In this document: positions 26,165 to 36,429 of the stretch, one piece after another
Layout of the letters: the number at the start of each line of letters is the position of its first letter
Position numbering within the stretch: the stretch's first letter is position 1
DNA from: Chryseobacterium taklimakanense
GTDB lineage: Bacteria; Bacteroidota; Bacteroidia; Flavobacteriales; Weeksellaceae
DNA length: 64,000 bases
NCBI RefSeq assembly: GCF_900187185.1
Contig: NZ_LT906465.1
Coordinates: 1,178,001-1,242,000, forward strand
Reading direction: 5' to 3'
Program-made: the position numbers and the translations under genes
The notes under the pieces: generated by a model
What the model was told of the DNA's origin: nothing
The model's input: only the letters and a program-made list of their open reading frames with translations
Databases searched by the model: none

Positions 26165-26518
26165 TTAAATGAAAAAAACCGGCGGCCCCCGAAGGTAAAA
26201 ATAGCGCAGATCAGAAGAGAACTCCCTGCACAGATAAAATGTTTCGTACTGTGAACCTTCTTCAGCAGGAAAAATCCGATAGGCAAATTCTTCCGGAGAA
26301 AAAGATATTTTATGGGTTAAAAAGTGGCAGGCCACACAATCGTTCGGGCCTGTAATTTTTGAAAAACTGCTGACGGATTTTTCAGTTTTTGAAAACCCAC
26401 CATCCTGAAAAAAACCGTGCGAATGGTGATGGAATTTTGCCGAAAACAGGACTACGAAAGCATATACCGACACCAGAAGCAGCGATATATATTTCTGTAT
26501 GGATTTATTTTTCAGCAT
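26165..26518 (-). CDS. Small His-rich membrane-anchored protein
   Basis: A 117-residue protein, first gene of the receptor operon. An N-terminal hydrophobic helix (residues ~10-27, YISLLLVSVYAFVVLFSA) is followed immediately by FHHHSHGF, then NDCVACHFLTH with a CxxCH pair. This His-cluster plus CxxCHF layout is typical of small metal-related proteins of Bacteroidota with no assigned enzyme function. It lacks other heme-binding features, so CxxCH as a heme c site is possible but not favoured. The ATG is only 4 nt past a TAACTTTG promoter element, implying a leaderless mRNA. There are 71 nt to the receptor. Confidence 0.65.
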   Translation of the reverse strand: MLKNKSIQKYISLLLVSVYAFVVLFSAKFHHHSHGFFQDGGFSKTEKSVSSFSKITGPNDCVACHFLTHKISFSPEEFAYRIFPAEEGSQYETFYLCREFSSDLRYFYLRGPPVFFI

Positions 26519-26522
26519 CGGG

Positions 26523-26530
26523 CAAAGTTA
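26523..26530 (-). promoter_or_regulatory. -7 promoter element TAACTTTG of the His-rich/TonB operon
   Basis: Exact TAnnTTTG match on the minus strand, 4 nt upstream of the first ATG of the operon. Confidence 0.55.
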
Positions 26531-26588
26531 AACAATTATTAAATAACGTCCTGCCTTAAATCATGAATGTCATATGGGGTAAAATTTG

Positions 26589-26596
26589 TAAATTTG
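26589..26596 (+). promoter_or_regulatory. -7 promoter element TAAATTTG for pfkA-gapA
   Basis: Exact TAnnTTTG match 23 nt upstream of the pfkA ATG. Confidence 0.55.
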
Positions 26597-26619
26597 CTAC
26601 TCATCAGAAATAAGGAAAT

Positions 26620-28646
<2,027 letters not shown>

Positions 28647-28670
28647 TCATACGCAATATCATAAACTCCA

Positions 28671-28699
28671 GACCTCTCGATTTTTCGGGAGGTTTTTTT
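28671..28699 (+). terminator. Terminator of pfkA-gapA
   Basis: Stem ACCTCTCGA/TCGGGAGGT with TTTT loop, followed by eight T. Confidence 0.85.
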
Positions 28700-28840
28700 T
28701 GATAAAGTAGAAAGCAAATGAAAAACTCTTAATCATCTTAGTGAACATATCAAAGTACAAATCCTCATTTCAAATGAAGCGAAGCAGTCTCATCGTATTA
28801 TCAATGTGGGCAATCCCCTTGCCAACCCCTGTGGCAGCAC

Positions 28841-28924
28841 CCCGGGTCGGGCTATCCACTGCAATCTTTTTTGGCAGCTTCGGGAACCTCAGCCACCAAA
28901 AAAGGATTTCCGTTACTATCCCTA
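28841..28924 (-). repeat. Bipartite intergenic repeat, copy B
   Basis: Reading on the minus strand: GATAGTAACGGAAATCC, a hairpin with arms CTTTTTTGG/CCAAAAAAG, then GATTGCAGTGGATAGCCCG. The same two arms flank a hairpin in copy C. The 329-bp gap between gapA and 28976 holds the terminator and this element; open frames crossing it on both strands look spurious. Confidence 0.65.
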
Positions 28925-28975
28925 TTGCGGAAAATACGGCGTAAAAATTGCAGAAACATCCCAAATTAATATAAA

Positions 28976-29377
28976 ATGAAAATCCTAATCACCGTCATTT
29001 TTTTCATTTTACAGATCACCGCCTCCGAGTTTGCCGTACGCGAACTGGTTTTTTCGGATGCAACGCCAACTTTTCTGGAAAAAATAATTTATCATCTCGT
29101 TACTGCGCCGCCTTTCATTATCGCACTCATTTTAATTTCAGAAACTAAAAACTTATACAAAACCTTCGGTTATACCTCAATATTTTACGTCATTTCAATT
29201 ATTGTTATACAGTTGTTTTTAAAAATCCCAAACAGTGTCGATTATCCCACGGGAGTCTCAGCAAGCATCGGTAGTTACGGATTTTTCCAGACGGGCGGAA
29301 GTTTTGGCGGCTTATCACTATTTCCGCAAATTTTAGTCACCGCAATCACCACCTATTTACTCTATAAACAGAAATAA
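28976..29377 (+). CDS. Hypothetical four-helix membrane protein
   Basis: A 133-residue hydrophobic protein with about four membrane segments: residues 2-18 (ILITVIFFILQITASEF), 37-55 (HLVTAPPFIIALILIS), 65-84 (YTSIFYVISIIVIQLFL) and 114-129 (LFPQILVTAITTYLL). A polar Gly/Ser-rich loop (GVSASIGSYGFFQTGGSFGG) precedes the last helix. Not recognised. Its TAA stop overlaps the ATG of the MpaB-like gene (TAATG), so the two are translationally coupled and probably act together. Confidence 0.65.
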   Translation: MKILITVIFFILQITASEFAVRELVFSDATPTFLEKIIYHLVTAPPFIIALILISETKNLYKTFGYTSIFYVISIIVIQLFLKIPNSVDYPTGVSASIGSYGFFQTGGSFGGLSLFPQILVTAITTYLLYKQK

Positions 29378-30582
29378 TGCAGGCAAAACCAACATTTCAC
29401 AACAGCCAACATTTCCAAAAATACTGGAACGAAGGCAACGGCAAAGAACTTATCGTCTGGGCCGGTAAAAAACCCGACATTCAAAATTTTAAGAAATACG
29501 CACACCTCTATCACGAAGTGGATCATCTGGGAGACGAAGCTGTAAAAGACACCTACTTAAAACTTCCGTACAACGAGGCCACCGCTATCGTACAAAAATG
29601 GACCACAAATCAAATCTCAGAAACCGACGACGCCCCGGAAAGCCTGAAAAAAATGTTTCTGCAAATGCAGCACATTCCCCATTGGTTTGACGAAGATTTG
29701 GCAAATACCGGCGCAAGATTCAATATGCGGACGGGAACCAATGCAATGATTGTTCTCCGGGATTTCTCTTTGATGGGCGGTTACGATTATGCTTATCTCA
29801 ACAAACCCCTGGTTTTCACCGGCGCACTGAAAAAAGGTGCGGTTAAAAGACTGAAAGACACGCTTGAATTCTGGGTTCACGTCACGCGCGAAAACGCTTT
29901 GAAAATCAATTCCGAAGCTTACCAGCTGATCGTAAGAACGCGGCTGATGCATTCTTATGCCCGGCTGACCATCAAAAAGAAAGTCCCTGACTGGGATTAC
30001 GAAAAATGGGGCGAACCGATCAACTGGTGGGATATGATTGCGACCTACACGGGATTTTCTCTTGTGTTTATGCAGGGTTTAAAGAAATTGGGCATCAAAA
30101 TTTCACCGGAAGAAGAAAAAGGCGTTTTCCACCTGTGGAAATACGTCAGTTATCTTTTGGGAATTCCTGAAGAATATCTTCCTGAAAATGTGGAACAGGC
30201 TGTAGAACAGCTTTATCTGTGGAGCTCTTTGCAGGATGAGGCAGACGAAGACTCGGTGCAGCTTGCCGGAGCTTTGCTTGAAGAAAACCTTACCAATACA
30301 ATTTACAAATTTCAGTTCCAGCGAAAATTACTGCTGCGGTTGCATCAGAGCATGAACCGGTTTCTGCTCGATCCCGAAATCAATGAACGTCTTGAAATTC
30401 CCAAACCAAGATTTGTTTCAGCCTTTCCAAAACTGATTATTCAGGCGAATGGACTCGCACAGAAATATTTTGACCTCAAAAATCCTGAAAACTACCGCAA
30501 ACACGTAGAATTAGGCAACAAAAACCAGATGAAAGTGCTTGATGATTATATCAGACATTCGCCTAAGGATTTTCATTATTAA
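29377..30582 (+). CDS. MpaB/DUF2236-family oxygenase-like protein
   Basis: A 401-residue helical protein of the MpaB/Lcp-like (DUF2236) superfamily, some members of which are heme b oxygenases (the rubber oxygenase Lcp). Supporting blocks are FNMRTGTNAMIVLRDFSLMGGYDYAYLN near residue 109, LEFWVHVTRENALK near 163, the signature IVRTRLMHSYARLTI near 186 (conserved Arg-x-x-x-His-x-x-x-Arg, likely heme environment) and EPINWWDMIATYTGFSLVF near 213. No signal peptide. Substrate unknown; lipid or terpenoid oxidation is a guess. Start overlaps the upstream membrane protein stop by 1 nt, so it may dock to that partner. Confidence 0.8.
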   Translation: MQAKPTFHNSQHFQKYWNEGNGKELIVWAGKKPDIQNFKKYAHLYHEVDHLGDEAVKDTYLKLPYNEATAIVQKWTTNQISETDDAPESLKKMFLQMQHIPHWFDEDLANTGARFNMRTGTNAMIVLRDFSLMGGYDYAYLNKPLVFTGALKKGAVKRLKDTLEFWVHVTRENALKINSEAYQLIVRTRLMHSYARLTIKKKVPDWDYEKWGEPINWWDMIATYTGFSLVFMQGLKKLGIKISPEEEKGVFHLWKYVSYLLGIPEEYLPENVEQAVEQLYLWSSLQDEADEDSVQLAGALLEENLTNTIYKFQFQRKLLLRLHQSMNRFLLDPEINERLEIPKPRFVSAFPKLIIQANGLAQKYFDLKNPENYRKHVELGNKNQMKVLDDYIRHSPKDFHY

Positions 30583-30619
30583 AACTATTGAAACAGTTTT
30601 ACACATTCTCACATTACAC

Positions 30620-30645
30620 GGAAAAATCTTTGAAAGGATTTTTCC
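30620..30645 (+). terminator. Possible terminator after the MpaB-like gene
   Basis: Perfect 9-bp hairpin GGAAAAATC/GATTTTTCC with 8-nt loop 38 nt after the stop; the T-run is inside the stem, so efficiency is uncertain. The 291-bp gap to 30874 holds otherwise only the attC-like hairpin at 30816-30850. Confidence 0.4.
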
Positions 30646-30815
30646 TATGTGGAAATTTGCAAAACTGCTACCTTCAAAACACACAAAATCAAACTTAACT
30701 TTTAAGATTTGCTGTCCAAACTTTGGGAGCAACTATATATCTAAATTCCAAAAACGACATCCCCATAAGAGGACCATAATGCTCTTGAAAAGCTACCGGA
30801 GATTCCGTTCAACGG

Positions 30816-30850
30816 GCTTTCATCTTGTGTCCTGCGGACAAGACGAAAGC
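30816..30850 (-). other. attC-like hairpin / terminator downstream of the P-loop ATPase gene
   Basis: On the minus strand GCTTTCGTCTTGTCC pairs with GGACACAAGATGAAAGC, a long stem with one mismatch and a 2-nt bulge and a 3-nt loop. It follows GCCTAATAAC, 24 nt past the ATPase stop. Unpaired bulge bases beside a GCCTAAT box recall integron attC sites, but the distal GTTRRRY box is only loosely matched (GTTGAAC), so a plain terminator or another repeat is equally possible. Confidence 0.4.
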
Positions 30851-30857
30851 TTAGTTA

Positions 30858-30866
30858 TTAGGCGTA
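30858..30866. repeat. 9-bp inverted repeat at the 3' boundary of the ATPase gene
   Basis: TTAGGCGTA, exact complement of TACGCCTAA at 32415-32423. The pair brackets the ATPase gene with 7 nt after its stop and 17 nt before its start. Confidence 0.6.
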
Positions 30867-30873
30867 GTTTTTT

Positions 30874-32397
30874 TTATAATTCCGTTCCACAGTCCAAGCA
30901 AGAATATTTTTTTCGTTCAAAATCTCTATACGCAAATTTTTTGCAAATATCTGTATGACATCTCTTAACTTTTGTCAAAATAAATTCTTCCATATTCAAA
31001 GAATTACATGCAAACCTAGCCATTCTAATATCAGTAAAAGCATACTCATTGACAGCTTTCTTATTTGATCTAGTTACTAAACCAATTTTTTTTACGAGAT
31101 TTGAAGCCGTCCATGGATTAATGATGTTGCGAATTGCTGGTGAATCTGCTGCAACTTTTTTTGAAACCAAATCCTCAATTGTGAATGATGCACAATTCGT
31201 TTTAGCAAGGTATCTCTTGTTATTATCATTTTGCAAAAATTCATCAATTTTTTCTTTGCAGAACATGTCAATTGAATTATTTATGACGGGAATCCGAAAA
31301 ACTTTTGATGTTTTATCCGACTTAAATTGTTCAGATAGAATTCGATTACAGATTCTTATACAATCTCTGGGAGAAAACTCTGAAAATAATATGGTTCTTC
31401 CTAAGCCTTTAGTTTCATCAAATAAAGTTGCTGCATCAGTAATTCTACTTGAGCTATATGCAGCTAATCTTTTGTTTAGCATATTTCTTATTTGTGGATA
31501 ATCCCACTCTAAAGAATATGAAAATAATCTGTCAGGTCTTGCGTCCTTGACACAATATGGTTTTAAAGCATCCCATAAGAAAAACTTAAAGGCAACGCCA
31601 CTAGTTTCTAAAAGTTCTAAATCTCTAATCAATTCTGAAATAAATTGATAACTAGCTTTAGGATCATTACCTGTTAAATTTTGTTCATCTACTTTGTCAA
31701 CTAAAATATAAATTGTCGAAACTCCTAATTTCTGTAATAATTCTTTGATATTTAAAAAGTTATCTTTATGCGACATTTGCAACTTTTTATCAATTTCAAT
31801 TTTTGATATATCAATTTCGACACCTTTAGCCTTTGAAACTGACTTTACAATTTCAGCAATTGGTTCTTTAAATTTTTTCCAAATATCGAGTGCATAATCT
31901 TCATATCTTTTTAAAGAATTGATTGCTTGTTTCGGAAAAGAAGCAGGAGTATCAAATAAATAAATTCGACATAATTTATATAGGAACTGGCGTTCCTCAA
32001 ATTTAAACTTATACATAAATTGATATTCTTCCAATTCTCCAAGCCTATTGAAAAAAGCAAGTAACATCAACCTGTTTAAATATTCTAAATGATATGATAA
32101 AGTAATTTCATCTGCAGTCCTAAAGTTTGTCAAATCATGATCTGTATAAGTGATAGTCAGAATATTATCAAATTCCTTTGCACGTTTTTCAATCATTAAT
32201 CTTTGCGCGGTTTTACCCCCTCCTCTTGGAGCATAAATTATGTTTGATGCTGGAGAATCTGGATCACCCCAAACATCCTCAAAATAATCTGGAGCAATAA
32301 AATATTTATCTAATAAATTTGATTCATTATCTGCATTAGTATATTGGAATGGATTTTCATTAAATCCTAAAAATTCAATATATTCCTTTTTTGTCAT
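30874..32397 (-). CDS. Orphan P-loop ATPase with C-terminal zinc-ribbon-like motif
   Basis: A 507-residue protein of unknown function. The N-terminus (FLGFNENPFQYTNADNE) is followed by Walker A APRGGGKTAQR near residue 57 and Walker B IYILVDKVDEQN near 230, with a following basic region and the sensor-like LFSYSLEWDYPQIRNML near 285, an organisation of AAA/STAND-type NTPases related to cyanobacterial Sll1717-like ATPases (family name from memory). The C-terminus has CHTDIC (Cx4C) and SCLDCG (CxxC) near 480-505, probably one zinc ribbon. Base composition is clearly more AT-rich than its neighbours, and short inverted GCCTAA boxes bracket it, so it looks horizontally acquired. Single-gene phage defence is possible but unproven. 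Confidence 0.7.
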   Translation of the reverse strand: MTKKEYIEFLGFNENPFQYTNADNESNLLDKYFIAPDYFEDVWGDPDSPASNIIYAPRGGGKTAQRLMIEKRAKEFDNILTITYTDHDLTNFRTADEITLSYHLEYLNRLMLLAFFNRLGELEEYQFMYKFKFEERQFLYKLCRIYLFDTPASFPKQAINSLKRYEDYALDIWKKFKEPIAEIVKSVSKAKGVEIDISKIEIDKKLQMSHKDNFLNIKELLQKLGVSTIYILVDKVDEQNLTGNDPKASYQFISELIRDLELLETSGVAFKFFLWDALKPYCVKDARPDRLFSYSLEWDYPQIRNMLNKRLAAYSSSRITDAATLFDETKGLGRTILFSEFSPRDCIRICNRILSEQFKSDKTSKVFRIPVINNSIDMFCKEKIDEFLQNDNNKRYLAKTNCASFTIEDLVSKKVAADSPAIRNIINPWTASNLVKKIGLVTRSNKKAVNEYAFTDIRMARFACNSLNMEEFILTKVKRCHTDICKKFAYRDFERKKYSCLDCGTEL

Positions 32398-32674
32398 GTT
32401 TTATCTTGTAAAATTACGCCTAACGGAAAAAGCATTTGCGAAGTGCGGGCTAAATGGAACTGAATGTTCAATTTCGACCAAACGAAGCCGATGCTTTTTT
32501 CTTACACTAAATTACTCTTTTTTGTGGAATAAAAAAGCAGCGGCGGATAAATTTTACCTTAAAACACAGACTGTTTCTGATGGTAATCCAGATTATTAAA
32601 CCTAATGAAACTTAGGGAAATTATATTGCTACAAAATTTATCCACATTACGGAGTTCATCAAATATTAATTCCT
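32398..32674. other. Intergenic region upstream of the ATPase gene and recA
   Basis: No gene seen. It holds the GCCTAAC box (32418-32424) and an imperfect long hairpin with arms AAAAAGCAT (32428-32436) and ATGCTTTTT (about 32490-32498). The rest is AT-rich with no clear signal until the recA promoter. Confidence 0.5.
32415..32423. repeat. 9-bp inverted repeat at the 5' boundary of the ATPase gene
   Basis: TACGCCTAA, extended to GCCTAAC; read on the gene strand it is GTTAGGCGTA, 17 nt before the ATG. GTTAGGC is the classic integron R-prime box. Confidence 0.6.
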
Positions 32675-32682
32675 TATTTTTG
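32675..32682 (+). promoter_or_regulatory. -7 promoter element TATTTTTG for recA
   Basis: Exact TAnnTTTG match 18 nt upstream of the recA ATG. No SOS-box-like dyad was recognised. Confidence 0.55.
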
Positions 32683-32700
32683 TTCAAATATACCTTTTAA

Positions 32701-33699
32701 ATGAGTACAGCAGACGATAAAAAGAAAGCACTGGCACTGGTGCTTGAAAAACTGGATAAAACCTACGGAAAAGGCACCGTAATGACTTTGGGTGACGATT
32801 CTGTGGACACTTCCATTGAAGTTATTCCTTCCGGTTCGCTCGGTTTGGATATCGCCCTTGGTGTTGGCGGATATCCGAAAGGAAGGATCATCGAAATTTA
32901 TGGTCCCGAATCTTCCGGTAAAACAACCCTGACACTTCACGCCATTGCAGAAGCACAAAAACAGGGCGGCATCGCAGCGTTTATTGATGCGGAACACGCT
33001 TTCGACAGGCATTACGCAGCAAAACTGGGAATCGACCTTGATGATCTGATCATTTCCCAGCCTGATAATGGTGAACAGGCGTTGGAAATTGCAGACAACC
33101 TGATCCGTTCGGGAGCTGTTGATATCGTGGTTATCGACTCGGTAGCAGCCCTGACGCCGAAAGCGGAAATCGAAGGAGAAATGGGCGATTCTAAAATGGG
33201 ACTGCATGCAAGACTGATGTCGCAGGCGCTGAGAAAACTTACGGCAACCATTTCCAGAACGAAATGTACAGTAATCTTCATCAACCAGTTGAGGGAAAAA
33301 ATAGGCGTAATGTTTGGCAACCCGGAAACTACAACCGGCGGTAACGCACTGAAGTTCTATGCATCTGTAAGAATTGACATTCGCAAAGCGAGCGCTCCGA
33401 TTAAACAGGGCGACGAAGCTGTGGGCAGCCGCGTAAAAGTAAAAATCGTGAAAAACAAAGTAGCGCCACCTTTCAAAATGGCTGAATTTGATATTATGTA
33501 TGGCGAAGGTGTTTCCAAAAGCGGAGAAATTCTGGATACAGCTGTTGAAATGGGCATCGTGAAGAAAAGCGGTTCATGGTTCAGCTACGAAGACACCAAA
33601 CTGGGACAGGGACGTGACGCCGTGAAAGACGTTCTGCGCGACAACCCGGAACTGGCTGAAGAACTTGAAAACAAAGTAAAAGAAGCTATAAAAAAATAA
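32701..33699 (+). CDS. recA: RecA recombinase
   Basis: ATP-dependent strand-exchange protein for homologous recombination and SOS coprotease activity. The 332-residue protein has Walker [11 protein letters not shown] at 68-77, [10 protein letters not shown] near 96, the Walker B region [24 protein letters not shown] near 140, the L2 DNA-binding loop with [21 protein letters not shown] near 198 and a short acidic C-terminus. It is canonical and complete. Flanked by the AT-rich orphan ATPase gene upstream and htpG downstream. Confidence 0.97.
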   Translation: MSTADDKKKALALVLEKLDKTYGKGTVMTLGDDSVDTSIEVIPSGSLGLDIALGVGGYPKGRIIEIYGPESSGKTTLTLHAIAEAQKQGGIAAFIDAEHAFDRHYAAKLGIDLDDLIISQPDNGEQALEIADNLIRSGAVDIVVIDSVAALTPKAEIEGEMGDSKMGLHARLMSQALRKLTATISRTKCTVIFINQLREKIGVMFGNPETTTGGNALKFYASVRIDIRKASAPIKQGDEAVGSRVKVKIVKNKVAPPFKMAEFDIMYGEGVSKSGEILDTAVEMGIVKKSGSWFSYEDTKLGQGRDAVKDVLRDNPELAEELENKVKEAIKK

Positions 33700-33723
33700 A
33701 TAATCTAAGATTAAAATAAGCAG

Positions 33724-33757
33724 AAAACAGCATCTCTTTGGTGCTGTTTTTTTTTGT
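33724..33757 (+). terminator. Terminator of recA
   Basis: Hairpin AAAACAGCA/TGCTGTTTT with a short loop and a nine-T run. Confidence 0.85.
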
Positions 33758-33845
33758 ATTTCCACCATTCAATGCCACTTTGTCACACTTCTCCTGATGG
33801 TCTTTTTTTTGAGTCTACCCCGGTAATCAATCAAAAATTATTATC

Positions 33846-35738
33846 ATGACAAAAGGAAATATTAATGTTTCGGTAGAGAATATTTTTCCACTGATTAAGA
33901 AATTTCTCTACAGTGATCACGAAATTTTTCTTCGCGAACTGATCTCCAATGCCACCGATGCAACACTTAAACTTAAGCATCTGACCTCCATTGGCGAAGC
34001 CCAAGTGGAGTATGGCAATCCACAGATTGAAGTAAAAATTGATAAAGAAAACAAAACATTGCACATCATCGACCAAGGAATTGGAATGACGGCTGATGAG
34101 GTAGAAAAATACATCAATCAGGTTGCATTTTCCGGCGCTGAAGAATTTCTCGAAAAATATAAAGATTCTGCAAAAGACTCGGGAATAATCGGGCATTTCG
34201 GGTTAGGGTTCTACTCCGCATTTATGGTGGCCGACAAAGTAGAAATCCTTACCAAATCGTATAAAGACGAACCGGCGGTTTTGTGGATCTGCGATGGCAG
34301 TCCACAATTTACACTCGAAGAAACCGATGCAAAACAGGAGCGGGGCACGGAAATTATTCTGCACATTGCGGAAGATTCCACCGAGTTTTTAGATGAACAG
34401 CGCATACTTGGACTCCTGACCAAGTACAACAAATTCATGCCGGTGCCGATTAAATTTGGAAGTACCACACAAACCCTTCCATTACCTGAAGGCGCGCCTG
34501 ATGATGCAAAACCCGAAACTGTAGAAGTTGACCGGATCGTAAACAACCCCAATCCCGCCTGGACGAAACCCCCTGCGGAACTCAACCGTGAAGACTATGC
34601 AAAGTTCTATCACGAACTGTATCCGATGCAGTTTGAAGAACCGCTTTTCAACATCCACCTCAATGTGGATTATCCGTTCAACCTTACCGGTATTCTCTTC
34701 TTCCCTAAATTGAGTAACAACCTGAATATCGAAAAAGACAAAATTCAGCTATATCAGAATCAGGTATTTGTCACCGATGAAGTCAACGGTATTGTTCCGG
34801 ATTTTTTAATGCTGTTGAGAGGTGTGATTGATTCTCCTGATATTCCGCTGAATGTATCCAGATCTTACCTTCAGGCAGACGGTGCAGTGAAAAAAATATC
34901 ATCGTACATCACGAAAAAAGTAGCCGACAAAATGGTATCGCTCATCAACGAAAACCGTGAAGATTACGAGCAAAAATGGAACGACATTAAAATTGTGATT
35001 GAATACGGAATGATCAGCGAAGAGAAATTCTTTGAAAAATCTGATAAATTTGCTCTCTACCCAAACACCGAGGGAACATACTATCTCTGGAATGAGCTGG
35101 AAGAAAAAATCAAAACTGCACAGACCGATAAGGACGGAAACTTAGTCATCTTGTATGCGACCAACGCGGATGCACAGCATTCTTACATTGAAACAGCGAA
35201 GGAAAGAGGTTACGAAGTACTGCTTCTTGATTCGCCAATTGTGCCGCACCTGATCCAGAAACTGGAATCGGCGAAAGAGAAAATTTCTTTTGCAAGAGTA
35301 GATGCGGATCACATCAACAATCTGATCAAAAAAGAGGATACCGCCATTTCCAAACTCAAAGACGAGGAAAAGGAAACCCTAAAGAAAAGCATCGAGGAAA
35401 CGGTAAACGATAAAAAATTCACCGTTCAGATGGAAGATTTAGACAGCTCTGAAGCCTTATTCCTGATTACCCAGCCCGAATTTATGAGAAGGATGAAAGA
35501 TATGCAGGCGACAGGCGGAGGTGGAATGTTCGGAATGAACGGCTTTCCGGAGATGTATAATCTGATCGTGAATACCAACAGTGATTTGGCTTCCGATATC
35601 CTGAACAGTACCGATGAAGATGCTAAAGAAATGAAAATTAAACATGCCCTGGATTTGGCGAAACTTTCTCAAAATCTTTTGAAGGGAAAAGAACTTTCAG
35701 ATTTTATTGCGAGAAGCTATCAGCAGTTGAGCAAATAG
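33846..35738 (+). CDS. htpG: Molecular chaperone HtpG (Hsp90)
   Basis: Bacterial Hsp90, 630 residues. The N-terminal GHKL ATPase has FLRELISNATDATLK near residue 28 (ATP-binding Asn), DQGIGMTADEV near 76, and GHFGLGFYSAFMVAD near 115. The middle domain has the catalytic-loop Arg in NVSRSYLQADGAVKK near 337. The C-terminal dimerisation domain follows and contains a Met/Gly-rich stretch (MKDMQATGGGGMFGMNGFPEMY, interrupted here only for description). A cytosolic, ATP-driven folding factor. A GC-rich bidirectional terminator follows. Confidence 0.96.
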   Translation: MTKGNINVSVENIFPLIKKFLYSDHEIFLRELISNATDATLKLKHLTSIGEAQVEYGNPQIEVKIDKENKTLHIIDQGIGMTADEVEKYINQVAFSGAEEFLEKYKDSAKDSGIIGHFGLGFYSAFMVADKVEILTKSYKDEPAVLWICDGSPQFTLEETDAKQERGTEIILHIAEDSTEFLDEQRILGLLTKYNKFMPVPIKFGSTTQTLPLPEGAPDDAKPETVEVDRIVNNPNPAWTKPPAELNREDYAKFYHELYPMQFEEPLFNIHLNVDYPFNLTGILFFPKLSNNLNIEKDKIQLYQNQVFVTDEVNGIVPDFLMLLRGVIDSPDIPLNVSRSYLQADGAVKKISSYITKKVADKMVSLINENREDYEQKWNDIKIVIEYGMISEEKFFEKSDKFALYPNTEGTYYLWNELEEKIKTAQTDKDGNLVILYATNADAQHSYIETAKERGYEVLLLDSPIVPHLIQKLESAKEKISFARVDADHINNLIKKEDTAISKLKDEEKETLKKSIEETVNDKKFTVQMEDLDSSEALFLITQPEFMRRMKDMQATGGGGMFGMNGFPEMYNLIVNTNSDLASDILNSTDEDAKEMKIKHALDLAKLSQNLLKGKELSDFIARSYQQLSK

Positions 35739-35758
35739 ACTGCTCTATAATAAAGTTG

Positions 35759-35788
35759 CGGCGCGGGCAAAGCCCGCGCCGATTTTAT
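35759..35788. terminator. GC-rich terminator between htpG and the alkyltransferase-like gene
   Basis: 10-bp stem CGGCGCGGGC/GCCCGCGCCG with AAA loop, followed by ATTTTAT in the plus direction. Confidence 0.75.
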
Positions 35789-35827
35789 CCGTATCAATCC
35801 TTCAAGGATTTGACATCCCTGCTGGAT

Positions 35828-36133
35828 TCAAAGTTCCTCCATCGGATTCCAAAAAATAACCTTAAAATTCTGAATTTTATCGCCTCTCACTGCTACACCT
35901 TCTCTGTTTAATTTTTCGGTGAACCCGGCGAGACAGCTGGCCGTGATTCTACCTGATGAATTACAAACCCGGTGTGCCGGAAAATCTTCATCATAACTCC
36001 GAAGTGCATTGCCGACATGGCGTGCATGCTTGGGATAACCAACCGCTTTTGCAATGGCTCCGTAAGTGGTCACTCTCCCTTCGGGTATTAAGCGGATTAT
36101 TTCAAATACCTGCTGTTTGAAAAGACTGTTCAT
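35828..36133 (-). CDS. Alkyltransferase-like (ATL) DNA-repair protein
   Basis: A 101-residue protein of the MGMT DNA-binding domain family (IRLIPEGRVTTYGAIAKAVGYPKHARHVGNAL, HTH-like). In true O6-alkylguanine transferases the active site is PCHRV; here it reads PAHRVCNSSGRI, so the acceptor Cys is replaced by Ala. Such alkyltransferase-like proteins bind alkylated guanines and hand them to nucleotide excision repair without accepting the alkyl group. A Cys two residues past the His-Arg pair is not in the catalytic position. Cytosolic. It converges on htpG. Confidence 0.88.
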   Translation of the reverse strand: MNSLFKQQVFEIIRLIPEGRVTTYGAIAKAVGYPKHARHVGNALRSYDEDFPAHRVCNSSGRITASCLAGFTEKLNREGVAVRGDKIQNFKVIFWNPMEEL

Positions 36134-36264
36134 CTTTCAAATTTAGGATTTTTTTACTTGAGAGGTGACTGGAGTTTTTGATGTTGGATGGCGCGAGCGA
36201 AGCGAGCGCCAAAAAAGTTAAACTGTAGCGATAGGACGGCATCTGAAACACCGAAACGGCCATC

Positions 36265-36340
36265 ATAGCCCGGATTGCAGCGAAAATCCTTTTTGTTTTT
36301 TCCAGAAAACAAAAAGATTGCAGCGGAAAGCCGGCCCGGA
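36265..36340 (+). repeat. Bipartite intergenic repeat, copy C
   Basis: ATAGCCCGGATTGCAGCGAA, an 11-bp hairpin with arms CTTTTTGTTTT/AAAACAAAAAG, then GATTGCAGCGGAAAGCCGG. This is the cleanest copy of the family. The rest of the 296-bp gap between 36133 and 36430 carries GCGAGCGAAGCGAGCGC-type palindromic sequence and a terminator. Frames through it on the minus strand are spurious. Confidence 0.7.
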
Positions 36341-36374
36341 AGTTCAATGATGCTGAATACATCCTGCTCCACAT

Positions 36375-36404
36375 AAAAAAAAGCACCCAAAAATTTTGAG
36401 TGCC
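36375..36404 (-). terminator. Terminator of the deoxyhypusine synthase-like gene
   Basis: Hairpin GCACCCAAAA/TTTTGAGTGC (one mismatch) followed on the minus strand by eight T. Confidence 0.75.
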
Positions 36405-36429
36405 TTATTTATAAACTAAATTCTTCGTT

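Noticed and set aside
26165-26518. CxxCH as a cytochrome c heme site
   Set aside because: A single CxxCH in a small protein with a His cluster and no axial-ligand context; metal handling fits better.
28741-28964. Open frames on both strands in the gapA-28976 gap
   Set aside because: They run through repeat copy B; the sequence is explained by the repeat arms and hairpin.
30539-30958. 139-codon plus-strand frame
   Set aside because: It starts inside the MpaB-like gene, crosses the hairpins of the intergenic region and ends antisense to the ATPase gene; no protein-like features.
30816-32424. A true integron cassette array
   Set aside because: Only one cassette-like gene, no IntI-type integrase, and the distal boxes of a full attC are weak; kept only as a cassette-like boundary hypothesis.
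36102-36390. Minus-strand frames of 78 and 94 codons
   Set aside because: They cross repeat copy C and the terminator of the deoxyhypusine-synthase-like gene; amino-acid composition is not protein-like.
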